A stretch of 64,000 bases of DNA from assembly GCF_965208485.1 (NCBI RefSeq), contig NZ_OZ242344.1, forward strand, positions 3,038,001 through 3,102,000, written 5' to 3'. Origin of the DNA: Poriferisodalis sp965208485. GTDB lineage: Bacteria; Actinomycetota; Acidimicrobiia; Acidimicrobiales; Poriferisodalaceae. The position numbers and the translations under genes are program-made. Below, one piece after another: positions 26,203 through 34,651 of this stretch. The notes beneath the pieces are model-generated. The model saw only the letters and a program-made list of their open reading frames with translations. It had not been told where the DNA came from and did not search any database. Each line of letters starts with the position of its first letter. Position 1 is the first letter of the stretch.

Positions 26203-26511
26203 ATGGCCATGAACCGACGGACTCGCCGTCATTTGCAGCGTCAGGGTGAGGTGACGGCGGACGGCGCGCCTTCGGGACGGCGTGAGCGGCGCCAGGCGTC
26301 GTCGGTTTCGCCGTCGTCTGAGCGGGCGGGTCCTGCTCAGTTCGTGGGCGAGGTTCGCTCCGAGCTGAGGAAGGTCATTTGGCCCACTCGTTCTGAGCTG
26401 GTCAACTACTCGGTTGTCGTCTTTGTCACGATCGTGGTGCTGACGGCGATGATTGCGGGGTTCGACTGGGTTCTTGGCGAGGCTGTGCTGCGCCTCTTTG
26501 ATGTGAATTGA
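26203..26511 (+). CDS. secE: Preprotein translocase subunit SecE
   Basis: A 102-residue protein. The polar N-terminal extension (about 45 residues) is typical of high-GC Gram-positives. The conserved amphipathic helix is FVGEVRSELRKVIWPTRSEL and the single membrane helix is VVVFVTIVVLTAMIAGFDWV. SecE clamps the two halves of the SecY channel. The TGA stop overlaps the TTG start of nusG (TTGA), so translation is coupled. ATG at 26209 is an alternative start. Confidence 0.95.
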   Translation: MAMNRRTRRHLQRQGEVTADGAPSGRRERRQASSVSPSSERAGPAQFVGEVRSELRKVIWPTRSELVNYSVVVFVTIVVLTAMIAGFDWVLGEAVLRLFDVN

Positions 26512-27335
26512 CGGACACCGGGCTGATGAACATGAGTGACCTGACCGATGCCGATGCCGGTGCCGATGCTGTTGTTGGTGTTGGTGCTGGGTCCGATCCG
26601 ATGGCTGCGGCTCGCCGCTTGCTGGGCGCGCGGACGGCGACCGTCTTGGCAGGGGCCGGGGCCGCTGACGACGTCGGTGCTGTTGAGGGCGTCGACGGGT
26701 CCGCTGCGGGCGAGGGCGTTCTTGGTGGGGTGCTCACCGAGGATGAGTTGCTCGTTCCCCCGGAGCCTGAACCGAAGCGGGTCTCGCCTTATGACCGGCC
26801 CGGCCGTTGGTTCGTTGTGCATACGCAGTCGGGTTATGAGAAGAAGGTCAGGCAGAATCTTGAGGCTCGGGTCGGGTCGTTTGACATGGAGGATCAGATT
26901 CATGAGGTCGCGATTCCTATGGAGGATGTGATTGAGTTCAAGGGCGGCCGCAAGGTGGTCGCCAAGAGGAAGGTGTTCCCGGGCTATCTGCTGGTTCGCT
27001 GTCGTCCCAGCGACGAGGCGCATCACATGATTCGCAGCACGCCGGGCGTGACGGGGTACGCGGGGCCCGGCGGCAAGCCGTCGCCGCTGCGTCGCAGGGA
27101 TGTCGAGGCGTTCTTGGCGGAGCCCGATGAGGGCCCCGAGATGCCGCGTCGCACCAAGCCGTCGATGATTTTCGAGATCGGCGAGAGCGTGCGCGTCAAG
27201 GAGGGTCCGTTCTCGGACTTCCAGGGTCAGGTGATCGAGATCAATGAGGAGCAGTTGAAGGTCAAGGTGCTGGTGAACATCTTCGGTCGGGAGACTCCTG
27301 TTGAGCTCGATTTCGTCCAGGTCGCGAAGATCTGA
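26508..27335 (+). CDS. nusG: Transcription termination/antitermination factor NusG
   Basis: The NGN domain begins near residue 95 (GRWFVVHTQSGYEKKVRQNL) and continues through the VFPGYLLVRC strand. After a basic linker, the KOW domain is EIGESVRVKEGPFSDFQGQV with a C-terminal VKVLVNIFGRETPVELDF. The first 90 or so residues are an acidic, Ala-rich extension with no fold motif, as in many actinobacterial NusG proteins. The start may be TTG 26508, overlapping secE, or one of the ATGs at 26526 and 26532. It binds RNA polymerase and couples transcription with Rho or ribosomes. Confidence 0.95.
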   Translation: MTDTGLMNMSDLTDADAGADAVVGVGAGSDPMAAARRLLGARTATVLAGAGAADDVGAVEGVDGSAAGEGVLGGVLTEDELLVPPEPEPKRVSPYDRPGRWFVVHTQSGYEKKVRQNLEARVGSFDMEDQIHEVAIPMEDVIEFKGGRKVVAKRKVFPGYLLVRCRPSDEAHHMIRSTPGVTGYAGPGGKPSPLRRRDVEAFLAEPDEGPEMPRRTKPSMIFEIGESVRVKEGPFSDFQGQVIEINEEQLKVKVLVNIFGRETPVELDFVQVAKI

Positions 27336-27369
27336 GCAGCGGGCGCACTCGCAGTTTCAGGAGCACAGC

Positions 27370-27822
27370 ATGGCAGACAGCGCAGCACGGGCACCGAGGC
27401 GCAAGCGTGTCGCTGCGGTCGTCAGGATCCAGATCCCCGCGGGCCAAGCGTCGCCCGCGCCGCCGGTGGGCACCGCGTTGGGTCCGCACGGCGTGGCGAT
27501 CATGGATTTCTGCAAGGACTACAACGCCAGGACCGAGAGCCAGCGAGGCACGATCGTGCCCGCCGAGATCACGATCTTCGAGGACCGGTCGTTCGCGTTC
27601 GTGACCAAGACCCCGCCGACGTCGGTGCTGCTGCGCCAGGCTGCGGGCCTTTCCAAGGCGGCCGGGAACCCGGGCCGCGAAACGGTCGCGTATGTCACCG
27701 ACGCCCAGGTCGCTGAGATCGCGCGAACCAAGATGGCCGACCTCAACGCCCGCGACATCGAGGCCGCCAAGCTGCAAGTGATCGGCACCGCACGCTCGAT
27801 GGGCATCGAAATCGCCGGCTGA
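27370..27822 (+). CDS. rplK: 50S ribosomal protein L11
   Basis: The start was chosen as ATG 27370 behind CAGGAG. The protein has 150 residues with the L11 N-terminal motif IQIPAGQASPAPPVGTALGP and the C-terminal rRNA-binding helix DAQVAEIARTKMADLNARDI. The final AARSMGIEI-like segment is TARSMGIEIAG. It forms the GTPase-associated centre with L10/L12. In most bacteria rplA follows directly; here no rplA is found and a convergent desaturase lies 230 bp downstream. A short perfect hairpin (GCCGGC-TGA-GCCGGC) spans its stop codon. Confidence 0.95.
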   Translation: MADSAARAPRRKRVAAVVRIQIPAGQASPAPPVGTALGPHGVAIMDFCKDYNARTESQRGTIVPAEITIFEDRSFAFVTKTPPTSVLLRQAAGLSKAAGNPGRETVAYVTDAQVAEIARTKMADLNARDIEAAKLQVIGTARSMGIEIAG

Positions 27823-28050
27823 GCCGGCCCGCACCCCGTTGGTGAACGTGGTCGGTGAAACCGTGGATTCGGCGGCGGACGTCGTCAGCACCGCACTGCC
27901 GGGCCGGGCCCGCGGCTGCACCACATCACCGCTGGGCACCACATCACCGCTGGTCTGTCCCGATCTTGCGATCATTGGCGCCGTCATGATGGGCTGCGCT
28001 CGCACGGCCACCATCCGCGCAAGCGCGAATGTGCCTGTCGGGCTAACGCT

Positions 28051-28989
28051 CTAACGCGCGAGAGCGGCGTTGCGATGCAGCGAGCTTCGCGCTTCCGCAT
28101 AGCGGTCGGCAAGGCGCTGCCCCACGCGGCCGATCCGCTCGATCAGCGCTATGAGCCGTTCGCGAGCTGCCTCGGCCATCCCGGAGAGTTCCGTCAGCCC
28201 CGGCAGATTCCAGTCGCGCAGCACGACAGGCTGCAGGATCTGGTCGTGGTGGATGGCTAGGTCGTAGATCCCGGCCTCGGCGATGATGCGCGAATGAGCG
28301 TCGAAGTCGGTGATGCCCACTCCCGGCATGGCGAAGCTCTGCACTTGGTTCGCGATGGCCACGACCGCGCCGGAGGGATCTATCTCGACGGCGGCGCTCA
28401 TCACGTCCCGGTAGAACAGGAAGTGCAGGTTCTCATCGAAGGCGACTCGTCGCATGATGGCCTTGCCGGCGGGGTCGTCGATGTGGTGCCCGGTGTTGAA
28501 GTGCGCGATGCGGGTGGCCAACTCCTGCAACGTCACGTAGGCGAGGCCCTCCAGCAGGCTCGGGGGCTGAGGTACCTGCCCGCATTGCACCTGCGCCATG
28601 CGCGCCCGCTCCAGTGCCACGGGGTCGAGCGCGCGGGTGACGGACAGGTAGTCGTAGATGACCCGGCCGTGCCGCCCTTCTTCGGCCGTCCAGCGGCGGA
28701 CCCACTCTCCCCACGCACCCTCCCGGCCGAACAGCCGCTCGCTGTCACGGAAGTAGTACGGCAGGTTCTCCTCGGTGAGCACATTCACGAACAGGGCGCT
28801 GCGAGCCTCCGGGGTGAGGTTCGCCTCGTCGGGTGACCATTCGTAGTCAGGCGCGAAATCCTCTCCCCGGCTCCATGGCACCAGTGCATGGGGATGCCAT
28901 TCCTTGGTCTGCCGCAGGTGCCGCGCCAAGAGTCGCTCGACCGTCGGCTCAAGATCGGCGAGCGACTGGATATCGGCCTCTACATGCAT
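28051..28989 (-). CDS. Acyl-ACP desaturase (ferritin-like di-iron, type 2)
   Basis: A 312-residue soluble fatty-acid desaturase. The di-iron ligands lie in EENLPYYFRDSERLFG (first E), WTAEEGRHG (ExxH), QELATRIAHFNTGHH and DENLHFLFYRDV (second ExxH). The N-terminal QTKEWHPHALVPWSRGEDF is typical of the plant stearoyl-ACP desaturase and actinobacterial DesA families. It introduces a double bond into acyl-ACP, presumably with ferredoxin as electron donor. The C-terminal 30 residues are a basic tail. It converges on rplK and is monocistronic. Confidence 0.9.
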   Translation of the reverse strand: MHVEADIQSLADLEPTVERLLARHLRQTKEWHPHALVPWSRGEDFAPDYEWSPDEANLTPEARSALFVNVLTEENLPYYFRDSERLFGREGAWGEWVRRWTAEEGRHGRVIYDYLSVTRALDPVALERARMAQVQCGQVPQPPSLLEGLAYVTLQELATRIAHFNTGHHIDDPAGKAIMRRVAFDENLHFLFYRDVMSAAVEIDPSGAVVAIANQVQSFAMPGVGITDFDAHSRIIAEAGIYDLAIHHDQILQPVVLRDWNLPGLTELSGMAEAARERLIALIERIGRVGQRLADRYAEARSSLHRNAALAR

Positions 28990-29146
28990 CGGGCACCGCC
29001 AATCACCATGAGCGGCTCAGCCTAACGACCGATATCCACGTCGCAGACCACGGCCGCCTGCGTGCTGCGGAGCGAAGCTTTGGCGGCCGCCGCTCGCTCC
29101 GGCAGTCTCACGCCGATGACTGCAGGCCGAGGACTCGGTCGAGGTT

Positions 29147-29764
29147 TCAGGCGTGAGCGCGCAGGGCCGCTGCGTAGTTGGCCGAGGCGAATTCCCAGTC
29201 GATCAGGTGCTCGACGAAGGCATCCACGTAGGCGGCCCGGGCGTTCTGGTAGTCGAGGTAGTAGGCGTGCTCCCACACGTCGATCACCAGCAGCGGCGTC
29301 AGTTCGCCGGTCAGGGGCGTCTGGGCATCATCGGTCTGAACGATGCGCAGAGAGCCAGCGTCGGCTGCGGCTGCATCGAACACCAGCCAGCCCCAGCCTG
29401 AAGCGAAGTTCCCGACCGCCCCGGCTGCGAACTCGGCTCGGAAAGCGTCGACGCTGCCGAAGCTGGCCGAAAGCGCCGCTGCCAGGTTGCCGTCAGGCTC
29501 GCCGCCTCTGCCCGGCGTCATCGAGCGCCAGTAGAAGTTGTGATTCCATGTCTGAGCCGCAGCGTTGAACAGCCCGCCCGCCGGCAGCGAGCGCACCAGA
29601 TCCTCGAGCGAACGAGCCTCATCAGGCGTTCCGGCAACTCCGTTGTTGACCGTGTTGACATAGCCGGCATGGTGCTTGCCGTAGTGGAAGCTGATGGTCC
29701 GGTCACTGATGTGCGGCGCCAGTTCATCGGGGGCATACGGAAGGTCAGGAAGCTGAATCGTCAT
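29147..29764 (-). CDS. Superoxide dismutase (Fe/Mn)
   Basis: The start was chosen as ATG at 29764 (reverse strand). The 205-residue protein begins with MTIQLPDLPYAPDELAPHIS. Metal ligands are the His in SFHYGKHHAGYV, the His in AAQTWNHNFYWRSM, and the Asp and His in LLVIDVWEHAYYLDYQN. The GRGGEPDG and AVGNFASGWGWLV segments complete the family signature. It converts superoxide to oxygen and peroxide in the cytoplasm. Fe versus Mn cannot be decided reliably. It lies alone between the desaturase and the PAS-LuxR gene. Confidence 0.93.
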   Translation of the reverse strand: MTIQLPDLPYAPDELAPHISDRTISFHYGKHHAGYVNTVNNGVAGTPDEARSLEDLVRSLPAGGLFNAAAQTWNHNFYWRSMTPGRGGEPDGNLAAALSASFGSVDAFRAEFAAGAVGNFASGWGWLVFDAAAADAGSLRIVQTDDAQTPLTGELTPLLVIDVWEHAYYLDYQNARAAYVDAFVEHLIDWEFASANYAAALRAHA

Positions 29765-30113
29765 CTGAGCACCACGCGGTCGAAGGCCCAAGTGAGTATG
29801 CCAGCACTCAACTGCTTGCCGCCTGCGCTGTCTCGACTCGTGGATCGTCGTCAAGACCCCGGGGCACGGCAGACCGGCGTCCTCCGCGACGCAGGGCCGG
29901 GGATTGGCTCAGGGCATCGCTGACGCGGTTAGCGGCGTCGCCGCATCCCCCGACGCTGCTGCTGTGCTGAACCCGCCCGACAACGCACCGACAACGCCCC
30001 GAGGGTCAAGACCTCACGCGGTCCGTCATGACCCAAGACGAGTTGACATATGCTTGCCGCAACAATAGTGACAAGTGATGAACCGAATAATGGGTATTGG
30101 CAGGTCAAAGGTC

Positions 30114-30119
30114 TATAAT
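30114..30119 (+). promoter_or_regulatory. Candidate -10 hexamer for the PAS-LuxR gene
   Basis: A perfect TATAAT, 26 bp before the TTG start at 30146, lies in a locally AT-rich pocket (30043-30120) inside very GC-rich sequence. A TTGACA is also present at 30043-30048, but its spacing does not match this -10 box. No clean -35 occurs at 17 bp. The intergenic span from 29765 holds no gene. Confidence 0.4.
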
Positions 30120-30145
30120 GGCGATACAACGCGCTGCGGGGTTCT

Positions 30146-30823
30146 TTGACGCCGCGGCATCCAAGCAGCGATCGCGGGGCAGAATTGAGCGTCAATGTAA
30201 GGCGAGACGACCTCTTCGAGTTGCTTGCCGTCGCTCGTTTTGGGGTATGCGCAGCATCGTCTGACGGCATAGTCGTGTTCTGGAACCGCAGGGCCGAGCA
30301 GATCGCGGGCATGCTCGCATCCGAGGTCGCGGGACGACCGCTGTCCGAGGTGCTTGCCGGCATCGCAGTTCGGCTGTCTCGCAACGGCATGTCGATCTCG
30401 TCGGTTCCTCTCACCGGCTACCTCTTCGTTGGCTCTCCCGGCAACGGCCTCGGCCAGTCCAGCGACATGCTGTCGGTGTACCTGTTCGATGACAGCCCCG
30501 CTGCCAGTCTGGCCGCTGGCTTCAATACCCAGTCCGGGGCATCAGCCCGAGTTGTCGCTCCCGAGGTTCCGCCGGAGGGTTCCGACGGGACCGGCCGACC
30601 TGCGGCGCCGAGCGTGCTCTCTGGACGCGAGGCCGAGATCTTGCGCCTTGTCGCTGTCGGCGTCCCCACCGACAGCATCGCGACAGGGCTCGGCATCAGC
30701 GTGCACACCGTCCGCAACCATGTCCGCAGCCTGCGCAGCAAGCTCGGCGCCAAGACCAAGCTTGACGCAGTCGTCGTCGCCATGCAGCACGGCCTGCTCA
30801 CGCTTGATCACAACTCAGCCTGA
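30146..30823 (+). CDS. PAS-domain LuxR-type transcriptional regulator
   Basis: A 225-residue protein. Residues 20-120 form a PAS-like domain (LLAVARFGVCAASSDGIVVF, WNRRAEQIAGMLASEVAGRP), followed by a flexible linker. The LuxR-type DNA-binding domain is at about 150-215: LSGREAEILRLVAVGVPTDS, then IATGLGISVHTVRNHVRSLR and KLGAKTKLDAVVVAMQHGLL. Such proteins sense small molecules, redox state or light through PAS and bind DNA as dimers. The start is TTG 30146, with TTG 30188 an alternative that still keeps the whole PAS domain. A target is not evident; the neighbouring SOD gene is a guess only. Confidence 0.8.
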   Translation: MTPRHPSSDRGAELSVNVRRDDLFELLAVARFGVCAASSDGIVVFWNRRAEQIAGMLASEVAGRPLSEVLAGIAVRLSRNGMSISSVPLTGYLFVGSPGNGLGQSSDMLSVYLFDDSPAASLAAGFNTQSGASARVVAPEVPPEGSDGTGRPAAPSVLSGREAEILRLVAVGVPTDSIATGLGISVHTVRNHVRSLRSKLGAKTKLDAVVVAMQHGLLTLDHNSA

Positions 30824-31023
30824 ACTGTCGTGGCGTCGGCAATTCTCGACAGGGGACTTGGACGCCTGTTTCGTGTCGCCAGTCAAGAACAGTTCGAGAA
30901 CTGGTGCAGCTTGGCGACCGAGGCCAGAACGGTGTGAGCCGGTTCGCTCGCAGCCCGCATCGAGAAGCCCGCGGGCCGGTCAGCGACCGGTGAGGCGGAA
31001 GCTGTTGAGGACGCTTTCGAGAC

Positions 31024-31377
31024 ATGAGACGCATGCGGTTCGTGGGCATCTACGATGCAGACGGGAGTCTGGCAGGCGAGCTCGGGTACGCATTCGCCAA
31101 GCTGACAGGCCGTCGCCGCTGCGCTCTGTGCGACATCACCCATGGCTGGAACCCCTTGGGTTCGCGTGCATGGAAGCAGGCGTGTGCAGACTCGCCCGTC
31201 CAGCTTGAGCTGGTCCACCGCGACAAGGCGACTGCCTCCCAGCTCGCTGCTGCCACGGCACTGCCTGCCATCGTGGCTGACGACGGCGAGGACTGGTCCG
31301 AGGCCATGTCCCGGGCGGACATCGAGGCATGCGCCGGGTCTGTGGAGCAGTTCTTGGAGCGATTGCGAACGCTGTGA
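31024..31377 (+). CDS. Conserved-looking small protein with CxxC motif
   Basis: A 117-residue protein. Its opening (MRFVGIYDADGSLAGELGYA) and the CxxC-containing segment RRRCALCDITHGWNP suggest a compact alpha/beta protein that could bind a metal or form a disulfide. The end (LPAIVADDGEDWSEAMSRAD) has a thioredoxin-like 'xLPAIV' feel but lacks the usual active-site position. I do not recognise a named family. ATG 31024 or ATG 31033 could be the start. It is 97 bp upstream of the M16 protease and may be co-transcribed. Confidence 0.6.
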   Translation: MRRMRFVGIYDADGSLAGELGYAFAKLTGRRRCALCDITHGWNPLGSRAWKQACADSPVQLELVHRDKATASQLAAATALPAIVADDGEDWSEAMSRADIEACAGSVEQFLERLRTL

Positions 31378-31474
31378 GATCGCCTGAGCGTTCAGCCCTT
31401 ATGCAGGTCGCTGACGGCTGATCCGCGAGTACCGTCCTGTACCGCATGCCTTCGGACGAAAGACGAGTCTTCCG

Positions 31475-34400
31475 ATGAATCCAGCCCCTTGGTGCCGACT
31501 TCTTGCACTGATCTTTGCAATCGCTGCGGCGCTGGCTGCGTGCGCTCCCGACGGGCCCGACGCAATCGCCGAACCAGATGCAGTGGACGACGAGGCGACC
31601 GAGGCGACCGAGGTGCCAGAAGCGCCAGAAGCGCCAGAAGCGCAATCCGAAGCGGAACCCGTCGATGCCGCCGACGAGTCCGAGCCTGCGGACGAGTCCG
31701 AGCCGGATGCTGCCGATGCGTCCGAGGCGCCTCTGGCCGGCGAGCCGGTCGATCTGGGCGAGTTCAGCGACTACGAGCCCGGCGATCCGGACCCGACGCC
31801 GCTGCCGGTCGACTCGGAGGTGCTGATCGGCGAGCTTGCGAACGGCCTCACGTACTACGTGCGCTCGAACGACTCACCGGGAAAGTCGGTGATGATGCAT
31901 CTGGTCGTCAATGCGGGGGCTGTGCTCGATCCCGACGGCGCGGAGGGTGCCGCTCACTTCTTGGAACACATGATGTTCAACGGAACCGAGCGGTACTCGA
32001 AGAACGAGCTCACGCAGGTGCTGCGCGACTTCGGCACCGACTTCGGACCCGATCTGAACGCCTACACCAGTCCGGATGAGACCGTCTACATCCTCGACTT
32101 CAAGCTCGACCACCCCGGGGCGATCGGCCTCGGCTTCACGGTGCTGTCGGAGTGGGCGTCAGCGGCCACGCTCCTGCCCGCCGATGTCGATGCTGAGCGA
32201 GGGATCGTCCAGGACGAGTACCGCCTGCGCGACGAGTCGGCGTCAGGAAGGATCTCGAACTTCCTCGACGCCATCTACTACTCGGGAACCGTCTATGAGG
32301 GCATGCTCATCGGCGGCAGCGAGGAATCCAATGCGGTGATGACAGCGGAGGTCTTGCGGGAGTTCTACGACACTTGGTACCGCCCGGACAACATGGCTGT
32401 CGTGGTGGTCGGCGACCTGCCCGTCTCCGAGATGGAGTCGCTGGTGGAGCACTACTTCGCGGAGCTGGCGCCGCGCACGCCGGTGGCGCCGCCGCAGCCC
32501 GATCGGTCTGCGTTCATTGCGGATTTCGTGGACGAGCCGGTGACCGATGTGGTCACGCACCCCGACCACGGCCCGATCTACATCTCGCTGGACTGGCAGC
32601 TGCCCGCATGGCCCGCGGGAACCGTCGGGGGCGAGCGGCTTCGGTTGATGGAGAACCTGATCGCCGGCATGCTCGACATTCGGCTGGACGCCGCATTCCA
32701 AGCCGGTCAGCTGTCACAAGCCACCGAGCCGCATTTCAGCGCATTTCCCGCCGCACGCGGCTTGCGCCTGTATGGCACGAACTACCAAGGCCCTGATCTC
32801 AACCAGGCAACCACCGACTACATCTCGGTGGTGCACGGCGCGGCTCACTTCGGCTTCGCCCAAGCAGAGTTCGACCAAGCCGTGAGCGCGATACGCACCT
32901 CGCTCGAGTTTCAGCTCGAGAGCGAGGAGACCCGGCAGGACCGGGAGTACTCCTTCGGTTATGCAGGGCATTTCCTGAGCGGTGCCGACATCTCATCGAC
33001 GGCGGAGCGGGTGGCCCGGCTCAGCGCGTTGCTCGACTCGTACACGATCGAAGAGCTGACCGCGCACCTGCGTTGGATCTTGGAGATCGCTCCGCCGCTG
33101 GTGGTGTCGATCGGGCCCGACCCGGCAGATGTGCCGACAGCGGAGGAACTGCGTGCCGCAGTGGACGCGGCCGTTCCGCTTGCACCGCCGGAAGCTCAAG
33201 AGGCCATCGACGCGCTCATGGCACGGCCGGATCCGGCAGCGCCCACCGCCGAACAGTCGCTTGGCCTGTTCGACGATGCCTATGAGTGGGAGTTCCCCAA
33301 CGGCGCGACGGTGGTCTTCGTGCCATCGGACATCGCCGCCGGCGAAGTGACGGTCGTGGCGGAGAGCCTGGGCGGCTGGTCGTCGCTGTCGGTAGGCGAC
33401 TCGGCCTTGGTGCGCCATGCTGTCGGCGCGGTCGCTTCGAGCGGCGTCGGCGACGCGACCGCCACGCAGCTCGACGAGTACTTGGCCACGACCACGGCTC
33501 GGGTGAGTCCCTTCATCGCTCAGCATTCCGAGGGATTCTCGGGCGCTACGGGGGCGGACGACCTCGAGGCACTCTTCTCGCTGATGCATCTGTACGTCAC
33601 CGAGCCGCGCATCACCGAGGTGGCGGTCAACGAGCAGATCCAAGCGATGCAAACCCGTCTGGCGAACGCTGAGACCTTCCCGCAGTGGATCTCCGAGCTG
33701 GCGTTGCTGGAAGCGCAGTTCCAAGGCAGTCCTTGGTACCAGTTCATTGCCACTCAGGATCAGATCGACGCCACTACCCCTGAATCTCTGCTCGGTCTCT
33801 ACCAGGCCCGGCTGAGCGATGTGGACGATCTCTTGGTGGCCGTTGTCGGCGACATCGACCGGGCCACGGTGGCGGACTTGGCGGCGCGCTACATCGGCAC
33901 GCTGCCCGCCGGCCCTGATGACACGTTCACCGACCACAACCCGGGCTTCCCGACCGGGGTCCGGCCCATCACGATTCCAGTCGAGGCCGACTCGGGCTCG
34001 ACTGGTCTCGACATGGTGTTCGGTGCGGAAACGGCGCTCACCACGAAGGCGCTTGTCCTTGCCGACGTGGCCGTGGCGATCATCGATGACCTGCTGGTCG
34101 GTCAGGTGCGTGAGCAGCTCGGCGACACCTACTCGGTCGCGGCGTCCGTCTCGCCCGAGGATGCCACGGGCAAGTGGACGGCACGCATCAGCGCCTCCGG
34201 GCCGTCGGATGGACTCGAGGCGAGTCACGCCGCCATCGCCGCGACCTTGGCGGAGCTGATTGCCAACGGTCCCGCCGACCGCGACTTGCAGCAGGCAATC
34301 TCGGTGACGCGGGACAACTACGTGCTCGAGACGAATGCCCTGATCGTCAACCCGCTCTTGCGGCGCCACCACGCCGACGACAGCAACGTCGGCACGCCTG

Positions 34401-34510
34401 CTCAGCGGCGCGCGGTACTCGAGGAGATCACAGCCGCCGAGGTGCAAGAGCACATAGCGCTGTTTTTCAACCTCGACAGCCGCATCGAGGTGTTCCGCTC
34501 CGAGCAGTAG
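31475..34510 (+). CDS. M16-family zinc metallopeptidase lipoprotein
   Basis: A 1011-residue secreted lipoprotein: a hydrophobic signal ends in LAAC (Cys at residue 23). A strongly acidic Glu/Ala/Pro/Asp linker to about residue 110 follows. The catalytic M16 unit has the inverted zinc motif HFLEHMMFNGTERY near residue 163 and the downstream ERGIVQDEYR glutamate near 243. A middle domain and a second, inactive M16 unit (from about 600, VADLAARYIGTLPAG) follow, as in pitrilysin-like proteins. It probably degrades peptides outside the cytoplasmic membrane. The linker would let it span the wall. It converges with truA across a miniature element. Confidence 0.9.
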   Translation: MNPAPWCRLLALIFAIAAALAACAPDGPDAIAEPDAVDDEATEATEVPEAPEAPEAQSEAEPVDAADESEPADESEPDAADASEAPLAGEPVDLGEFSDYEPGDPDPTPLPVDSEVLIGELANGLTYYVRSNDSPGKSVMMHLVVNAGAVLDPDGAEGAAHFLEHMMFNGTERYSKNELTQVLRDFGTDFGPDLNAYTSPDETVYILDFKLDHPGAIGLGFTVLSEWASAATLLPADVDAERGIVQDEYRLRDESASGRISNFLDAIYYSGTVYEGMLIGGSEESNAVMTAEVLREFYDTWYRPDNMAVVVVGDLPVSEMESLVEHYFAELAPRTPVAPPQPDRSAFIADFVDEPVTDVVTHPDHGPIYISLDWQLPAWPAGTVGGERLRLMENLIAGMLDIRLDAAFQAGQLSQATEPHFSAFPAARGLRLYGTNYQGPDLNQATTDYISVVHGAAHFGFAQAEFDQAVSAIRTSLEFQLESEETRQDREYSFGYAGHFLSGADISSTAERVARLSALLDSYTIEELTAHLRWILEIAPPLVVSIGPDPADVPTAEELRAAVDAAVPLAPPEAQEAIDALMARPDPAAPTAEQSLGLFDDAYEWEFPNGATVVFVPSDIAAGEVTVVAESLGGWSSLSVGDSALVRHAVGAVASSGVGDATATQLDEYLATTTARVSPFIAQHSEGFSGATGADDLEALFSLMHLYVTEPRITEVAVNEQIQAMQTRLANAETFPQWISELALLEAQFQGSPWYQFIATQDQIDATTPESLLGLYQARLSDVDDLLVAVVGDIDRATVADLAARYIGTLPAGPDDTFTDHNPGFPTGVRPITIPVEADSGSTGLDMVFGAETALTTKALVLADVAVAIIDDLLVGQVREQLGDTYSVAASVSPEDATGKWTARISASGPSDGLEASHAAIAATLAELIANGPADRDLQQAISVTRDNYVLETNALIVNPLLRRHHADDSNVGTPAQRRAVLEEITAAEVQEHIALFFNLDSRIEVFRSEQ

Positions 34511-34544
34511 CTGTCTCGAACCTGTGGCCGCTGTATCGGCGGCG

Positions 34545-34651
34545 CTAGCAGGATGCTGAAAAAGTCGATTCTCAGGCGGTGTCCAGTTGCAAACCCGCAG
34601 GTCAGGGGCTTGCGCTTCCGGCCAGACCTGCATATTTCAGCAGCCTGCTAG
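34545..34651. mobile_element. 107-bp miniature inverted-repeat element, copy 2
   Basis: Starts CTAGCAGGATGCTGAAAAAG and ends TTTCAGCAGCCTGCTAG; the length is identical to copy 1 and the interior is similar (GCAGGTCAGGGGCTTGCGCT). The right-hand CTA, read on the minus strand, is the stop codon of truA. The M16 gene ends 34 bp before the left end. The element therefore again lies exactly between two converging genes. Confidence 0.85.

Noticed and set aside
27839..28054. 71-codon frame after rplK as a replacement for rplA
   Set aside because: It has no L1 similarity and no RBS, and it is low in complexity.
32993..34633. 546-codon minus-strand frame opposite the M16 protease
   Set aside because: It is antisense to conserved M16 sequence, its start lies inside the miniature element, and its composition is that of a shadow frame.
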